64,000 bases of DNA from Haliscomenobacter sp. (lineage in GTDB: Bacteria; Bacteroidota; Bacteroidia; Chitinophagales; Saprospiraceae), in assembly GCA_016707205.1 (NCBI GenBank), contig JADJHZ010000005.1:315951-379950 (forward strand), read 5' to 3'. Position 1 is the first letter of the stretch; the number at the start of each line of letters is the position of its first letter. Of this stretch, positions 8,425 to 17,785 are shown in pieces. The position numbers and the translations under genes are program-made. The notes beneath the pieces were generated by a model. It ran no database searches, had not been told where the DNA came from, and saw nothing but the letters and a program-made list of their open reading frames with translations.

Positions 8425-10089
8425 TTATCCGGCCTTGAGCTGAAGCAACTCCCGGGCGTTCTCCATAGCGGAATCGCTTGGCGGGCTTTGACTCAGCATG
8501 GTGGCGATAGCCAGCACCCGGTCCTCTTCGTCTAACGCTTTTACCTTCGTCAGCGTGCGATCGTCTCTAATTTGTTTATACACAAAGAAATGGCGATCCG
8601 CCTTGGAAGCGATCTGGGGGGAGTGGGTAATGGTCACCACCTGATGTTCGTTGGATAACTTGCGCAAAATATTCCCCATCTTCAGCGCTACATCGCCGGA
8701 GATACCGGAATCAATCTCGTCGAAGATCAGGGTCGGCAAAGGGATGGAACTGGCGACCAGAGATTTGGTAACTAAAGCCAGGCGGGACAACTCCCCGCCG
8801 GAGGCGACATCCCGGATGGCCTGCAAGCGACTCCCTTTGTTGGCCGCAAAGAGGAAACTGACCTCGTCCCATCCATTCGGGCCAAGCCCCGAAAGCAAGT
8901 GGAACTGCACCTCAAACTGGGCGTACTCCATCGCCAAAAGCCCCAAAAGGTCTACAACCTGACGGGAGAAGTCGTCTTTGACCGATTTTCTGCGCTCGCT
9001 CAGCTCTTGAGCCATGCGAATCAACGCCCCTTCCTGCTGCTCAATCTGCGTCCGCAGCGCTTGGATTTCCGCGCTTTGGTCAGCAAACCCGCCCAGTTGC
9101 GCTTCGATCTGTTGGCGAATTTCAAGCAATTCCCCAATGCTGACAACCCCATGCTTTTTCTGCAACCGGTAAATCAGATCCAGCCTGGCTTGTATTTGCT
9201 GAATGCGTTCGGGGTCGTATTCGGTATCCTCGGCCACTTTTTCCAGATCGGCGCCCAAGTCCTGGAGCTCTGCAATCACCCCGCCGAGCCGCTCCTGAAG
9301 CCGGGCCATCCGGGAATCAAACCGGCTGACCTGCCCCAGCAGGTGTCCGGTGTGTTGCAATTGTCCCACAACAGCCTGCTCGCTTTCGATCAATTGAGCA
9401 TACAGTCCGCCAGCTGTTTTTTTGATTTCTTCGGCGTGGGAAAGGGCGGTGAGATCGCCCTCCAGTCCTTCCTGTTCCCCGGCTTGCAGCGCAGCAGCTT
9501 GGAGTTCTTCCAGTTGGAAAGCCAGGAACTCCGATTCCTTATTCGACCTGGAACGCAGCTGATCGAGTTGATCGAGCTGGCGCTTGTTGCTCTGGTAGGC
9601 GCGGAATAACTGGCGGTAAGCAGCAAGATGGCCTTTATTGCCAGCCAGTGCGTCCAGCATCTTTAACTGAAACGAGGTGTTGTGAATGTCCAGGGTGTCG
9701 AACTGCTGGTGCAAGTCTACTAATTGAGAACAAAGGTCCTGCATTAGCTTCAGGTTGACGGGCGTATCGTTGATAAAGGCTCTCGACTTTCCAGCCGGAG
9801 TGAATTCCCTTCGAAGCACCAGTTCGTCCTCGTAATCGATGTCGTTTTCCTGGAAAAATTCCTGAAGCTCATACGAACGGATGTCGAAAAAGCCTTCCAC
9901 CACGCATTTTTCCTGCTCATTGAACAAGGCTTTATTGTCTGCCCGGTTGCCCATGATCAAACCCAGCGCGCCGAGCAGAATCGATTTGCCCGCCCCGGTC
10001 TCTCCGGTAATAATGGTGAGCCCGTCTGCAAAATGCAGATCCAGTTCTTCAATAATAGCGTAATTCCGGACATGAAGCCTTTTAATCAT
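8425..10089 (-). CDS. recN: DNA repair protein RecN
   Basis: A 554-residue SMC-like ATPase that acts in double-strand-break repair. Walker A is GETGAGKSILLGALGLI near residue 30. A long coiled coil fills the middle (about 150-360, many Gln/Leu/Glu heptads). The ABC signature GGELSRLAL, the Walker B LIFDEIDSGISG and the switch HVVTITHSPQIAS-like segment (QVVTITHSPQIASKA) are near the C-terminus. The start MIKRLHVRNYAII is the standard RecN start; the longer open frame upstream contains no homologous sequence and overlaps the divergent promoter region. The gene is divergent from a lipoprotein gene. Confidence 0.95.
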   Translation of the reverse strand: MIKRLHVRNYAIIEELDLHFADGLTIITGETGAGKSILLGALGLIMGNRADNKALFNEQEKCVVEGFFDIRSYELQEFFQENDIDYEDELVLRREFTPAGKSRAFINDTPVNLKLMQDLCSQLVDLHQQFDTLDIHNTSFQLKMLDALAGNKGHLAAYRQLFRAYQSNKRQLDQLDQLRSRSNKESEFLAFQLEELQAAALQAGEQEGLEGDLTALSHAEEIKKTAGGLYAQLIESEQAVVGQLQHTGHLLGQVSRFDSRMARLQERLGGVIAELQDLGADLEKVAEDTEYDPERIQQIQARLDLIYRLQKKHGVVSIGELLEIRQQIEAQLGGFADQSAEIQALRTQIEQQEGALIRMAQELSERRKSVKDDFSRQVVDLLGLLAMEYAQFEVQFHLLSGLGPNGWDEVSFLFAANKGSRLQAIRDVASGGELSRLALVTKSLVASSIPLPTLIFDEIDSGISGDVALKMGNILRKLSNEHQVVTITHSPQIASKADRHFFVYKQIRDDRTLTKVKALDEEDRVLAIATMLSQSPPSDSAMENARELLQLKAG

Positions 10090-10220
10090 AACCCGAAGGA
10101 TAGCGCAGTTTTTTTTGCGTTGGATCAAAAATACAGGTTTTGCCGCATTGCGGGAAAGAAAAACCAACTTTCCACGTTTCCGCAGGCGAAGACCATACCG
10201 GCAAGGTCCCACGAATTCGT

Positions 10221-10228
10221 TACCTTTG
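10221..10228 (+). promoter_or_regulatory. Candidate -7 promoter element for the lipoprotein gene
   Basis: TACCTTTG matches TAnnTTTG exactly and is 23 bases before the ATG at 10251. Confidence 0.55.
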
Positions 10229-10250
10229 ACTTGAAACCTTTGTATAGCCT

Positions 10251-10760
10251 ATGAAAACCAAGATCTGTTTTGGGTTGCTCGTTTTGCTTTTGGCGTTCGC
10301 TTCCTGTAAAGAAAAAAAGGAGACCGGGCTAAATTGGCCCGTGCTGGACTTAATGCCGCATGGACTACCCATCGCCGTTATGGCGCCGGATAGCGCGCGG
10401 GTCAGTGTGACCAAGGTGGGTGCTATTGAAGATGTTACGGTGATCAATGAAGGGGCTGAACGCTACTCCGTGCAAATCTACGTCCAACCGGTTATCACCA
10501 GCGATATGGCGGAACTCAAGGCCAACCAGATCAACGAGGTGAAAAGCAATGCAGACTTCCTGCAAATCCTGGAAGAGGACGAGCGAAGTTTTCTCTACAG
10601 CCTCAAGCAACTGAATGGAACCACCTACAGTTTCCGCTACGTGCACTTGCAGGCAGATAAGGAATACGTGTTTACTACGGGCTTTAACGAGACGTTTACG
10701 CTGGAGGAGGCCAAACGGCTCCTTCAGGCGGTGCGGCAAAACCAGGAAACAGGCGAATGA
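10251..10760 (+). CDS. Lipoprotein, unknown function
   Basis: A 169-residue protein with a classical lipoprotein signal: MKTKICFGLLVLLLAFASC, lipobox LAFASC, Cys at residue 19. The mature part is a small alpha/beta domain without recognisable catalytic motifs. PHGLPIAVMAPDSARVS and SVTKVG suggest a lipid- or protein-binding fold related to PsbP/MOG1-like lipoproteins, but this is a weak impression. It is monocistronic, with a good -7 box just upstream, and divergent from recN. The 248 bases between this gene and the kinase at 11009 hold nothing I can support. Confidence 0.75.
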   Translation: MKTKICFGLLVLLLAFASCKEKKETGLNWPVLDLMPHGLPIAVMAPDSARVSVTKVGAIEDVTVINEGAERYSVQIYVQPVITSDMAELKANQINEVKSNADFLQILEEDERSFLYSLKQLNGTTYSFRYVHLQADKEYVFTTGFNETFTLEEAKRLLQAVRQNQETGE

Positions 10761-11008
10761 ATCGCTCAGGCCTTCCGGAAGGTTTCTAGCCTCAACACCA
10801 ACAGGATCAAGAGCAATACGATGAATATGATCATGGGACAAACATTGGGATATTAAAAAACCGGGGGCGCTTCAATCATTGTCCCAAGTTAAGCGAAACC
10901 AATTAACGTGTCAAGGGCGCTAACGATTTGTTAACTTTTTCTGGGGGGAGGACCGATTGGGGGCAATTGTTTTGATTCATCCAATAACCACCCTCAACAG
11001 TCCTTTTC

Positions 11009-12709
11009 TCATACCTCCCTAAATCCCAACTCAAAAACAGCCCCTGCGCCTTTGGATTTTTTAAGCGCAATTCCTCCCCCCATAGCCCCCATAAACTCTT
11101 TGGAAATCGCCAGGCCAAGGCCGCTTCCTTTTTGGCCGCCGGGCACAGTAAAGAAGCGTTGGAAAATCTGATCCTGGTATTCGATCGGAATGCCCGGTCC
11201 TTTGTCGGAGATAACGATCAGCACAAAACCCGTTTCGGAACGAAAAACCTCCAGAACCACGGTTTCATGGTTTGGGGAATAGCGAATGGCGTTTGACAAT
11301 AAATTGATCAGAACCCAGGCAGCTTTTTCCTTATCGGCTTTTATTCGGGGAGAGGGGTGAGGAATATTTAACTGTATGGAAACGCCTTTCTCTTTTGCTT
11401 GGTTTTTTACCGTTTCCACGGCATATTGAATCATCTCTTCTACTTCAACGGAGATCATATTGAGGTTAATGTTTCCGGCTTCTGCCTGGGTGACATCCAG
11501 GAGCTCGCTGACCAGTCTGATCAGCCGTTGGTTGTCCCTCCTTAAATCCTGAATAATCTCATTTTGTTCGGGCGTAAGAGATCCGGTTTTATTATTTTCC
11601 AGCAGCTTAAGCCCAATATCAGTGGAAGCGAGCGGAGTCTTCAACTCATGAGAAATCGTAGCCAGAAAGTTTGTTTTGGCGATGTCTTTCTCCTGAAAAA
11701 CGGTAATGTTTTTCAAGGTGTAAACGACGCCCAGTTCTACCCCTTCCCGTTTTATCCGATTCGTTTCCCGGACAAAAAAGTTTTCTTTTCCGTCAACCAC
11801 GATCTTAAACGTGGAAGATTGGTTGGGTTCTAAAAGAAAGCGGAACAAGTCGCTTCGGGCGGCCACTAGCTCTGGAGCCTTCCCAATGATATCCGACGCA
11901 GGCATATTCAAAAGCTGGAGAGCCTGTTCGTTGGCAAAAAGCACGGCGCCCCCGTTATCGATAGCGATACTGGCATCGCGGAGGCTGTTGATGACGGCCT
12001 CTGCTCTTAATTTTTCAAACAAGGTTTGCGCAAGGTTGCTATGCTCGTATTCATCGAGCTTTTGGGCCATCAGGTTGAACGCTTCCGCCATTTCGCCAAA
12101 TTCATCTTCGGACCGGATATGGATGCGCTGATCGTAGTTTTTTCCCGCGATAGCCCGGATGCCATGCGTTAGTTCCACGATAGGACTTGCGATGTATTTG
12201 GGGAAAAAGAACAAGAACCCCAGGGCAACAAAAAAAATAAGGGCGGCAATGAGCGAGATATAGATCAGGGCGCGGTCGGCTGTATTTTTCGCCTGTTCGT
12301 TTTTGCGTTCAATGGCATCCATATTTAAACTCAAAACGAGTTGAATATCCCTCTGAAGGGAATCCACCAGGCCTTCAAACCCGCCTGATTTGGCGCGGAA
12401 TTTTTCGAAGTCGCGCCGGATGCTCCTGGTCGCTTCTTTCTCCCCTGGTTCGGTAATATTGATCTCCTGTTTTTTCAAAGTTTGATTAAACTGCTCGACG
12501 GCCGCCGTGGGGTTAACCAAAAAACTGTCGAGCTGACGTTGCATAGCGTGGCTGTACTTGAGGCTTTCGAAGTTATTTTTCAAAATCTGCTCTGCGTCCC
12601 CCCTCATCAGGGTAAGATAATAAATCCCCAACCCGCCACTAAGGAGCAAGAGCAGGAAGAGGAACAGTATCCCCAGGCCAATTTTTTGTTTCAGGTTCAG
12701 ATTATACAT
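11009..12709 (-). CDS. HAMP-PAS sensor histidine kinase of the kdp locus
   Basis: A 566-residue membrane kinase. TM1 is at about 10-30, the periplasmic helical domain at about 31-145 and TM2 at about 148-170. HAMP follows (SPIVELTHGIRAIAGKNYDQR), then a PAS domain at about 235-330. HisKA has the phospho-acceptor His in SHELKTPLAS, and HATPase_c has the N-box NLLSNAIRYSP, DKGPGIP and GSGLGLAISKEF. Its ATG overlaps the stop of the KdpD-type sensor gene (TAATG), so the two are translationally coupled. In this locus the N-terminal KdpD domains and the kinase are separate polypeptides. The likely partner is the sigma-54-type response regulator at 20147-21493. It is the last gene of the kdp block. 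Confidence 0.9.
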   Translation of the reverse strand: MYNLNLKQKIGLGILFLFLLLLLSGGLGIYYLTLMRGDAEQILKNNFESLKYSHAMQRQLDSFLVNPTAAVEQFNQTLKKQEINITEPGEKEATRSIRRDFEKFRAKSGGFEGLVDSLQRDIQLVLSLNMDAIERKNEQAKNTADRALIYISLIAALIFFVALGFLFFFPKYIASPIVELTHGIRAIAGKNYDQRIHIRSEDEFGEMAEAFNLMAQKLDEYEHSNLAQTLFEKLRAEAVINSLRDASIAIDNGGAVLFANEQALQLLNMPASDIIGKAPELVAARSDLFRFLLEPNQSSTFKIVVDGKENFFVRETNRIKREGVELGVVYTLKNITVFQEKDIAKTNFLATISHELKTPLASTDIGLKLLENNKTGSLTPEQNEIIQDLRRDNQRLIRLVSELLDVTQAEAGNINLNMISVEVEEMIQYAVETVKNQAKEKGVSIQLNIPHPSPRIKADKEKAAWVLINLLSNAIRYSPNHETVVLEVFRSETGFVLIVISDKGPGIPIEYQDQIFQRFFTVPGGQKGSGLGLAISKEFMGAMGGGIALKKSKGAGAVFELGFREV

Positions 12710-13796
12710 TAAGAAAGGACTATGATATCCACGTCGGCATCCGAAAATGCCTTAAGCAGTTGGTTAAAAATACTGGTTCCCAATAATCGTTCCCACAATC
12801 GGAAATGCGGTTTCCCTATGCAAATGGTAGTAATTTTTTTCTCTGCCACCGTATCCGCTATTACCTTAACAATGGAAGAACGGCGATTGGTTTGCGTAGT
12901 TGCCTGCAGAACTTCCGCCCCCAATTCGGTAGCGGTTTTAAAATTATTGATCAAATGGCGTTGGACGGCCAGTGGAATTTTATCGGGATTTTCTCTGGGC
13001 TTTTGTACATAAAGAACATACCAATTACTGTGATAATAATTAGCCAGCCTCGCCGTTTTGCGGATGATCTTTCTCCCCACTTCGTGATTGCTGGAGATAC
13101 AAGCCAAAAGCCGTTCATGCCGCAAATGTTGGGGGCGCACAACCTCCGTCTCCACTTTTCGCTCCACCTGAGAGGTCACCTCCCTTAAGGCAAGCTCGCG
13201 AAGCTGAAGGATTTTATCCGGCTGAAAAAAATTAGCCAGCGCCTGCTGGATCTTTGAATGGTCGTAAATCTTGCCTGATTTTAAACGGATAATCAGTTCC
13301 TCCGCCGAAAGGTCGATGTTCACCACTTCATCGGCTATTTGCAGAAACTTATCCGGTACCCGTTCCGCCACCTCTACGCCCGTAATTTTCTTAACCTCGT
13401 CGTTAATGCTTTCAATGTGTTGAATATTAACAGCGGTAGTTACGTTAATTCCGGCATTCAGGATGTCCATTACGTCCTGCCAGCGTTTTTCGTTCTTGCT
13501 AAAACGGCATTCACATCCAATTCCTGGAGTAATTTGCCTTTGTAAAAAACTTCTCTGCGCGGGATCAGGGGTAGACCTTCAATCAGGGTTTGAGTTTCTT
13601 TCCGCCCATGGGTTTCTACGTAACCCACTTTTACATTTACCCCCTCAGCCAGCATATGGTGCGCTTCCTGCAACATGCGGTAGGTCTTTCCTACGCCAGC
13701 GCTCATGCCGATGTAAATTTTCAGCTTGCCCCGCATCTCCTTTTGCGCAATAAGCAAGTATTGTTCCGCACGCTTCGACCGATCGTCCTCCTCCAT
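12709..13796 (-). CDS. kdpD: KdpD N-terminal sensor/USP protein, broken by a ~58-base gap
   Basis: The first part (to codon ~108) has the KdpD Walker A KLKIYIGMSAGVGKTYRMLQ and VGYVETHGRKET. The second part, in another frame from about 13500 down to 12709, resumes at NEKRWQDVMDILNAG and continues through INVTTAVNIQHIESIND to a universal-stress-protein domain (RLLACISSNHEVGRKIIRKTA). Between VLA and KNEKRW the family has about 19 more residues containing the Walker B DELAHTN; these are absent and the frame changes. The simplest reading is a loss of about 58 bases near 13496-13502, in the genome or in the assembly. There is no transmembrane or kinase part: it is a stand-alone cytosolic sensor, as in other Bacteroidota. 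It should signal through the coupled kinase downstream. Confidence 0.8.
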
Positions 13797-13865
13797 ATCT
13801 AACGTTTTGTGGGTGGTTAGGAGCGGATTTACGCACCTTAATGGCTTTTGTCTGCCGGTTTTTTT

Positions 13866-14951
13866 TCAAAAAGCTACGCAAAAACTGGTGGTTAACGCGT
13901 AATGGACTTTTGAAGGTTCCTTATTCAAAACAAACAGGCGGTCCTTACTGCTTAATCCCCCGGGCCTCCATACGCCATAATGCTTGACTGGAAATCTGGT
14001 AATCCAGGTTGAGGGAATACCCAAAGTTTGAAATCCATTGGGCGTTTGCGTAGAAACGATCACCCCATGTTCGTCGGAGTAGTATTCCAGCCGGCCATTT
14101 AAATTCCAGCGCTCCGCAAGCGACACCTGGCCGATCAGAATGGGACTGAACCAGAGATTGCTCCCGGCATCCGGGTTAGCAGATGCTTCTGTTCCGATAT
14201 CCAAGCCCGCAATTAGCCCAACGTTTTCCGATAGCTGAACTATTCCATAAAAATTATTAAAAAACCGCCATTGCGCCTCCTCGTCCTTTTTATCGTTGCC
14301 AGAAAAGGTACTCCAGTTCAGGATAAGCCCGGAGGAGGGCTTATAGGTGACTTGGGTACCAACGGCAGGCGTATTATTTCCCTCCGGACGTACCATGCGT
14401 TGCCACCCGTTCAGATAAAGCGCGGCAAAGGTCCATTGGCCGGACGGCGAGGAATAGGTCAACCGCGCGCCGGATTCGTAATACGGAGAATTTTCTGCGA
14501 GCAAACTTCGCGTCAGCGTCCAATTATCCTTGCCAATGGCACTTTCAAAGCCGATATGGGAAGGGAAAATCCCTATATCCAACCAAAGCTCCCCGGAGGC
14601 CGCCAGCTTATAGCCCGCATTGCTTTCAAAAACATGCCGCAGTAAATCGGGCTCTGCAGCAAGGTTGTATTGGGCGTACGTGCCTGCCATCAGACCCAGG
14701 TTCGCGCGCAACCTGCCCTCGGTATAGCTTGCTTTGATCAGCCCCAGGTTGAGATGGACTTCGTTGTGCCGGTTAAAATTATACAAAAACCCGGGACGAA
14801 GATGGTCTTCCGGCTCGCTGAAATCATACGTGAAATAGGGTTCCAAATAACCGGAAACCAAAAGGCTTTTCTGTGCCGGTTCCGGCGTAACCTGGGCCCC
14901 CAAGCGGGCGCCGAACAGAAGCCAAATCAAAGTCAGCTTTAGTTTTTCCAT
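13866..14951 (-). CDS. Outer-membrane porin of the kdp locus (two compensating shifts)
   Basis: About 361 residues with a signal peptide (KLTLIWLLFGARLGAQ) and an outer-membrane barrel: SGYLEPYFTYDF, FNRHNEVHLNLGLIKASY, IGKDNWTLTRSLLAENSPYYESGARLTY and a C-terminal strand ending VAF. This family is regularly found inside Bacteroidota kdp clusters, so a role in potassium passage across the outer membrane is plausible inference. The segment between about 14014 and 13959 is read out of frame. A missing base near 14012-14016 and an extra one in the C-run at 13957-13961 would restore SLNLDYQISSQALWRMEARG. The start is MEKLKLTL, directly before the signal sequence; the annotated frame is open further upstream. 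Confidence 0.8.
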   Translation of the reverse strand: MEKLKLTLIWLLFGARLGAQVTPEPAQKSLLVSGYLEPYFTYDFSEPEDHLRPGFLYNFNRHNEVHLNLGLIKASYTEGRLRANLGLMAGTYAQYNLAAEPDLLRHVFESNAGYKLAASGELWLDIGIFPSHIGFESAIGKDNWTLTRSLLAENSPYYESGARLTYSSPSGQWTFAALYLNGWQRMVRPEGNNTPAVGTQVTYKPSSGLILNWSTFSGNDKKDEEAQWRFFNNFYGIVQLSENVGLIAGLDIGTEASANPDAGSNLWFSPILIGQVSLAERWNLNGRLEYYSDEHGVIVSTQTPNGFQTLGIPSTWITRFPVKHYGVWRPGGLSSKDRLFVLNKEPSKVHYALTTSFCVAF

Positions 14952-15011
14952 GGTGGGATTCGTCAATCCATTAAGAAAATAACCTACGCAAAATCGGATC
15001 ATAACGTATTC

Positions 15012-15575
15012 CTACTTTTGATCGAGCGCCATATTCAATTCCAATACCTGCACGCGGGGAGTACCAAAAAGGCCGAACAGCGGTTTTTCTGTATGGTCCC
15101 GAACCAATTGGCGCACCATGCCTTCGTCAAGCCCTCGGGCGCGCGCAACCCGGGAAACCTGGATCATGGCTGCCGCAACAGAGATATGGGGATCCAGTCC
15201 GCTTCCTGAAGCGGTGACCAGATCAGAGGGAATATCCGAGCGCCGGAGATTAGGATGCTTAGCTAAGAGCGTATCGATCCTCGCTGCGACCACTTGAAGA
15301 TAATCCGGATTGGAAGGTCCTTTATTGCTCCCTCCGGACCCCGCGCCGTTGTAATTAACCGCCGAAGGCCGCCCCCAAAAGTAGCGGTCCGTGATAAACG
15401 CCTGGCCAATGTTTTTCACCCCAACTATTTGGCCTCCCGCTTGAACGAGAACAACCTCCCCGCCATTAGGACCGAGCAATTTGGCGATACCCCACATAAG
15501 GAAAGAATAAGCACCCACACAAAGCCCCAAGCAAATAACGGTTAACCGTATCGCTGGAAGAATATGATGTTTCAT
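15012..15575 (-). CDS. kdpC: Potassium-transporting ATPase KdpC subunit
   Basis: 187 residues. There is one N-terminal membrane helix (LTVICLGLCVGAYSFLMWGIA), then the KdpC signature segments GQAFITDRYFWGRPSAVNYN, GSGGSNKGPSNPDYL and TASGSGLDPHISVAAAMIQVSRVARARG. KdpC is the single-span inner-membrane subunit that stabilises the KdpFABC complex. The length matches the family. It lies between kdpB and the porin gene, with short gaps, in one minus-strand transcript. No frame problem was seen in this gene. Confidence 0.95.
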   Translation of the reverse strand: MKHHILPAIRLTVICLGLCVGAYSFLMWGIAKLLGPNGGEVVLVQAGGQIVGVKNIGQAFITDRYFWGRPSAVNYNGAGSGGSNKGPSNPDYLQVVAARIDTLLAKHPNLRRSDIPSDLVTASGSGLDPHISVAAAMIQVSRVARARGLDEGMVRQLVRDHTEKPLFGLFGTPRVQVLELNMALDQK

Positions 15576-15608
15576 ATTGGATTCGATTTGAGCAAATGAA
15601 AAAAAAGA

Positions 15609-17695
15609 TTAAAAAACCAGGCTAATCAACAGGTCGAGCAATTTGATACCAACGAACGGAACCGCCAACCCGCCCAATCCAAATATCAACAAGTTCCTGC
15701 GTAGCAGTGCGGAGGCTCCGATCGGACGGTAGGCCACTCCGCGCAACGCCAGAGGAATCAGCATAGGATGATCAAGGCGTTGAAGATGACCGCCGACAGG
15801 ATGGCGGACTCCGGACTATCCAGGTTCATAATATTTAGGCGTTGCATCGAAGGAATTCCGGCAAGAAAAAGCGCAGGCACGATAGCAAAATACTTCGCCA
15901 CATCATTGGCGATGCTGAAGGTAGTAAGCGTACCCCTGGTCATCAGCAATTGCTTGCCGATTTCCACCACTTCGATGAGTTTGGTGGGGTCGTTATCCAG
16001 ATCGACCATATTCCCCGCTTCTTTTGCTGCCTGGGTACCGCTATTCATAGCCACGCCTACATCAGCCTGAGCAAGCGCCGGCGCATCGTTGGTGCCGTCT
16101 CCCATCATGGCCACGAGGCGTCCGAGGGCTTGTTCTTTGCGGATGTAGGTCATTTTGTCTTCCGGTCTGGCCTCGGCAATATAATCGTCTACCCCCGCTT
16201 TGTCCGCAATGTAGCTGGCCGTCATTGGGTTATCTCCGGTAACCATGACCGTTTTTACGCCCATTTTGCGCAAGCGTTCAAAACGCTCTCTAATCCCCGG
16301 TTTGATAATATCCTGGAGTTCGATTACCCCAACTACTTTTTCATTTCTTGAAACGACCAGGGGGGTGCCTCCATCGGATGCAATCCGCTTGACCAAGGTT
16401 TGAACTTCCGTTGGGAACAACTGACCCGCCTGCTCTGAAAGTTTGCGAATAGCATCCTGAGCGCCTTTTCTTATGCGGCTTCCGTCGGATAAATCAGCGC
16501 CGCTTGTACGCGTTTCTGCGGAAAATTTAAGAAATCGGGAGATCGCTCCGTTCTGTTGATACTCCGAAACAAATGCTTTATCGGCAACGTCGCTTTTACC
16601 GCTAAGGGTTTTGCATAGTTCGATGATCGATTTGCCCTCGGGGGTTTCGTCGGCGATCGAACTGACGACACAGGCATCCAGCAATTCCTTTTCTTTAACT
16701 CCATTCGCCTCAAAAATGCCGGTTGCTTTGCGGTTGCCAATAGTGATGGTGCCTGTTTTATCCAACAGAAGCACATCAATATCTCCTGCGGTTTCCACTG
16801 CTTTTCCTGATTTGGTAATCACGTTGGCGCGCAAGGCGCGGTCCATCCCGGCAATACCAATCGCAGAGAGCAATCCTCCAATAGTCGTAGGGATCAGGCA
16901 CACAAACAGCGATACGAAGGCTGCAACAGAAATCGGGACGCCCGCATAATCTCCGAAAGGTTTTAAGGTGACGCATACGATAATGAAGACGAGGGTAAAT
17001 CCGGCAAGCAGGATAGTCAGTGCAATTTCATTGGGGGTCTTCTGACGGCTGGCGCCTTCTACAAGGGCGATCATCTTATCCAGAAAGGACTCCCCGGGCT
17101 GGGTGGTGACCAGAACCTTTATCCGATCCGAAAGTACTTTCGTTCCCCCCGTCACGCTGCTTTTATCCCCGCCTGCCTCCCGGATCATCGGAGCGGATTC
17201 GCCGGTGATCGCGGATTCATCAATGCTGGCCAATCCCTCGATGATTTCTCCATCGGAAGGAACGATATCGCCTGCTTCACAAAGGAATACATCCCCTTTT
17301 CGGAGAAGGGAGGAGGGAACGATTCGGGTTTCCACATCAAACCCGGGGCCCAAAGACTCCACTTTTTTTGCAGGGGTTTCTTCGCGGGTTTTGCGTAGCG
17401 ATTCGGCCTGGGCTTTTCCTCTGGCTTCGGCAATGGCTTCGGCAAAATTAGAAAAGAGCACGGTTAAAAGTAGCACCAACGTCACTGTCAGGTTGTAGCC
17501 TACACTACCAGAACTAGCGGGAGAAACCGCCTGGCGAAGTGTTTCCGCCACCATGACCAGCGTTCCTAGCCAGACCACAAACATCACCGGATTTTTGATC
17601 ATCCGCCTGGGATCCAGCTTGCCAAAGGATTGTTTCGCGGCTTCAAGGACCAATGCCCGCTCAAATAGTCTTTTACTTACTTTTTGCCTTTTCAT
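15609..17695 (-). CDS. kdpB: Potassium-transporting P-type ATPase KdpB (frameshift near 3' end)
   Basis: The ATP-hydrolysing subunit of KdpFABC. It has the actuator motif TGES (AITGESAPMIREAGG), the phosphorylated Asp in LLLDKTGTITIGNRKA, and MGDGTNDAPALAQADVGVAMNSGTQAAKEA near residue 530. The uninterrupted frame stops at 15758, after IIFNALIILC-like text. Shifting one base near 15763-15767 gives PMLIPLALRGVAYRPIGASA and the usual C-terminal helices, ending at 15609; a single C appears to be missing. The restored length is about 695 residues, normal for KdpB. The start MKRQKVSKRLFE is the family start; the upstream extension was rejected. Confidence 0.93.
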
Positions 17696-17785
17696 AGAAA
17701 TGTACGTTAAAAAGTATTTGTTTAAGCCGGAGGTAATAGGGCGTAAATTGGTTGGGGGAATACCCAAAACCAATTTGCACCATGT

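Noticed and set aside
10766..10834. A 22-codon hydrophobic minus-strand ORF after the lipoprotein gene
   Set aside because: Only composition supports it; no promoter or conservation can be shown.
15758..15770. Programmed frameshifting as an explanation for the broken kdpB, lepA and fumC genes
   Set aside because: No slippery heptamer with a downstream structure is visible, the sites differ in sequence and direction, and they are spread over unrelated genes.
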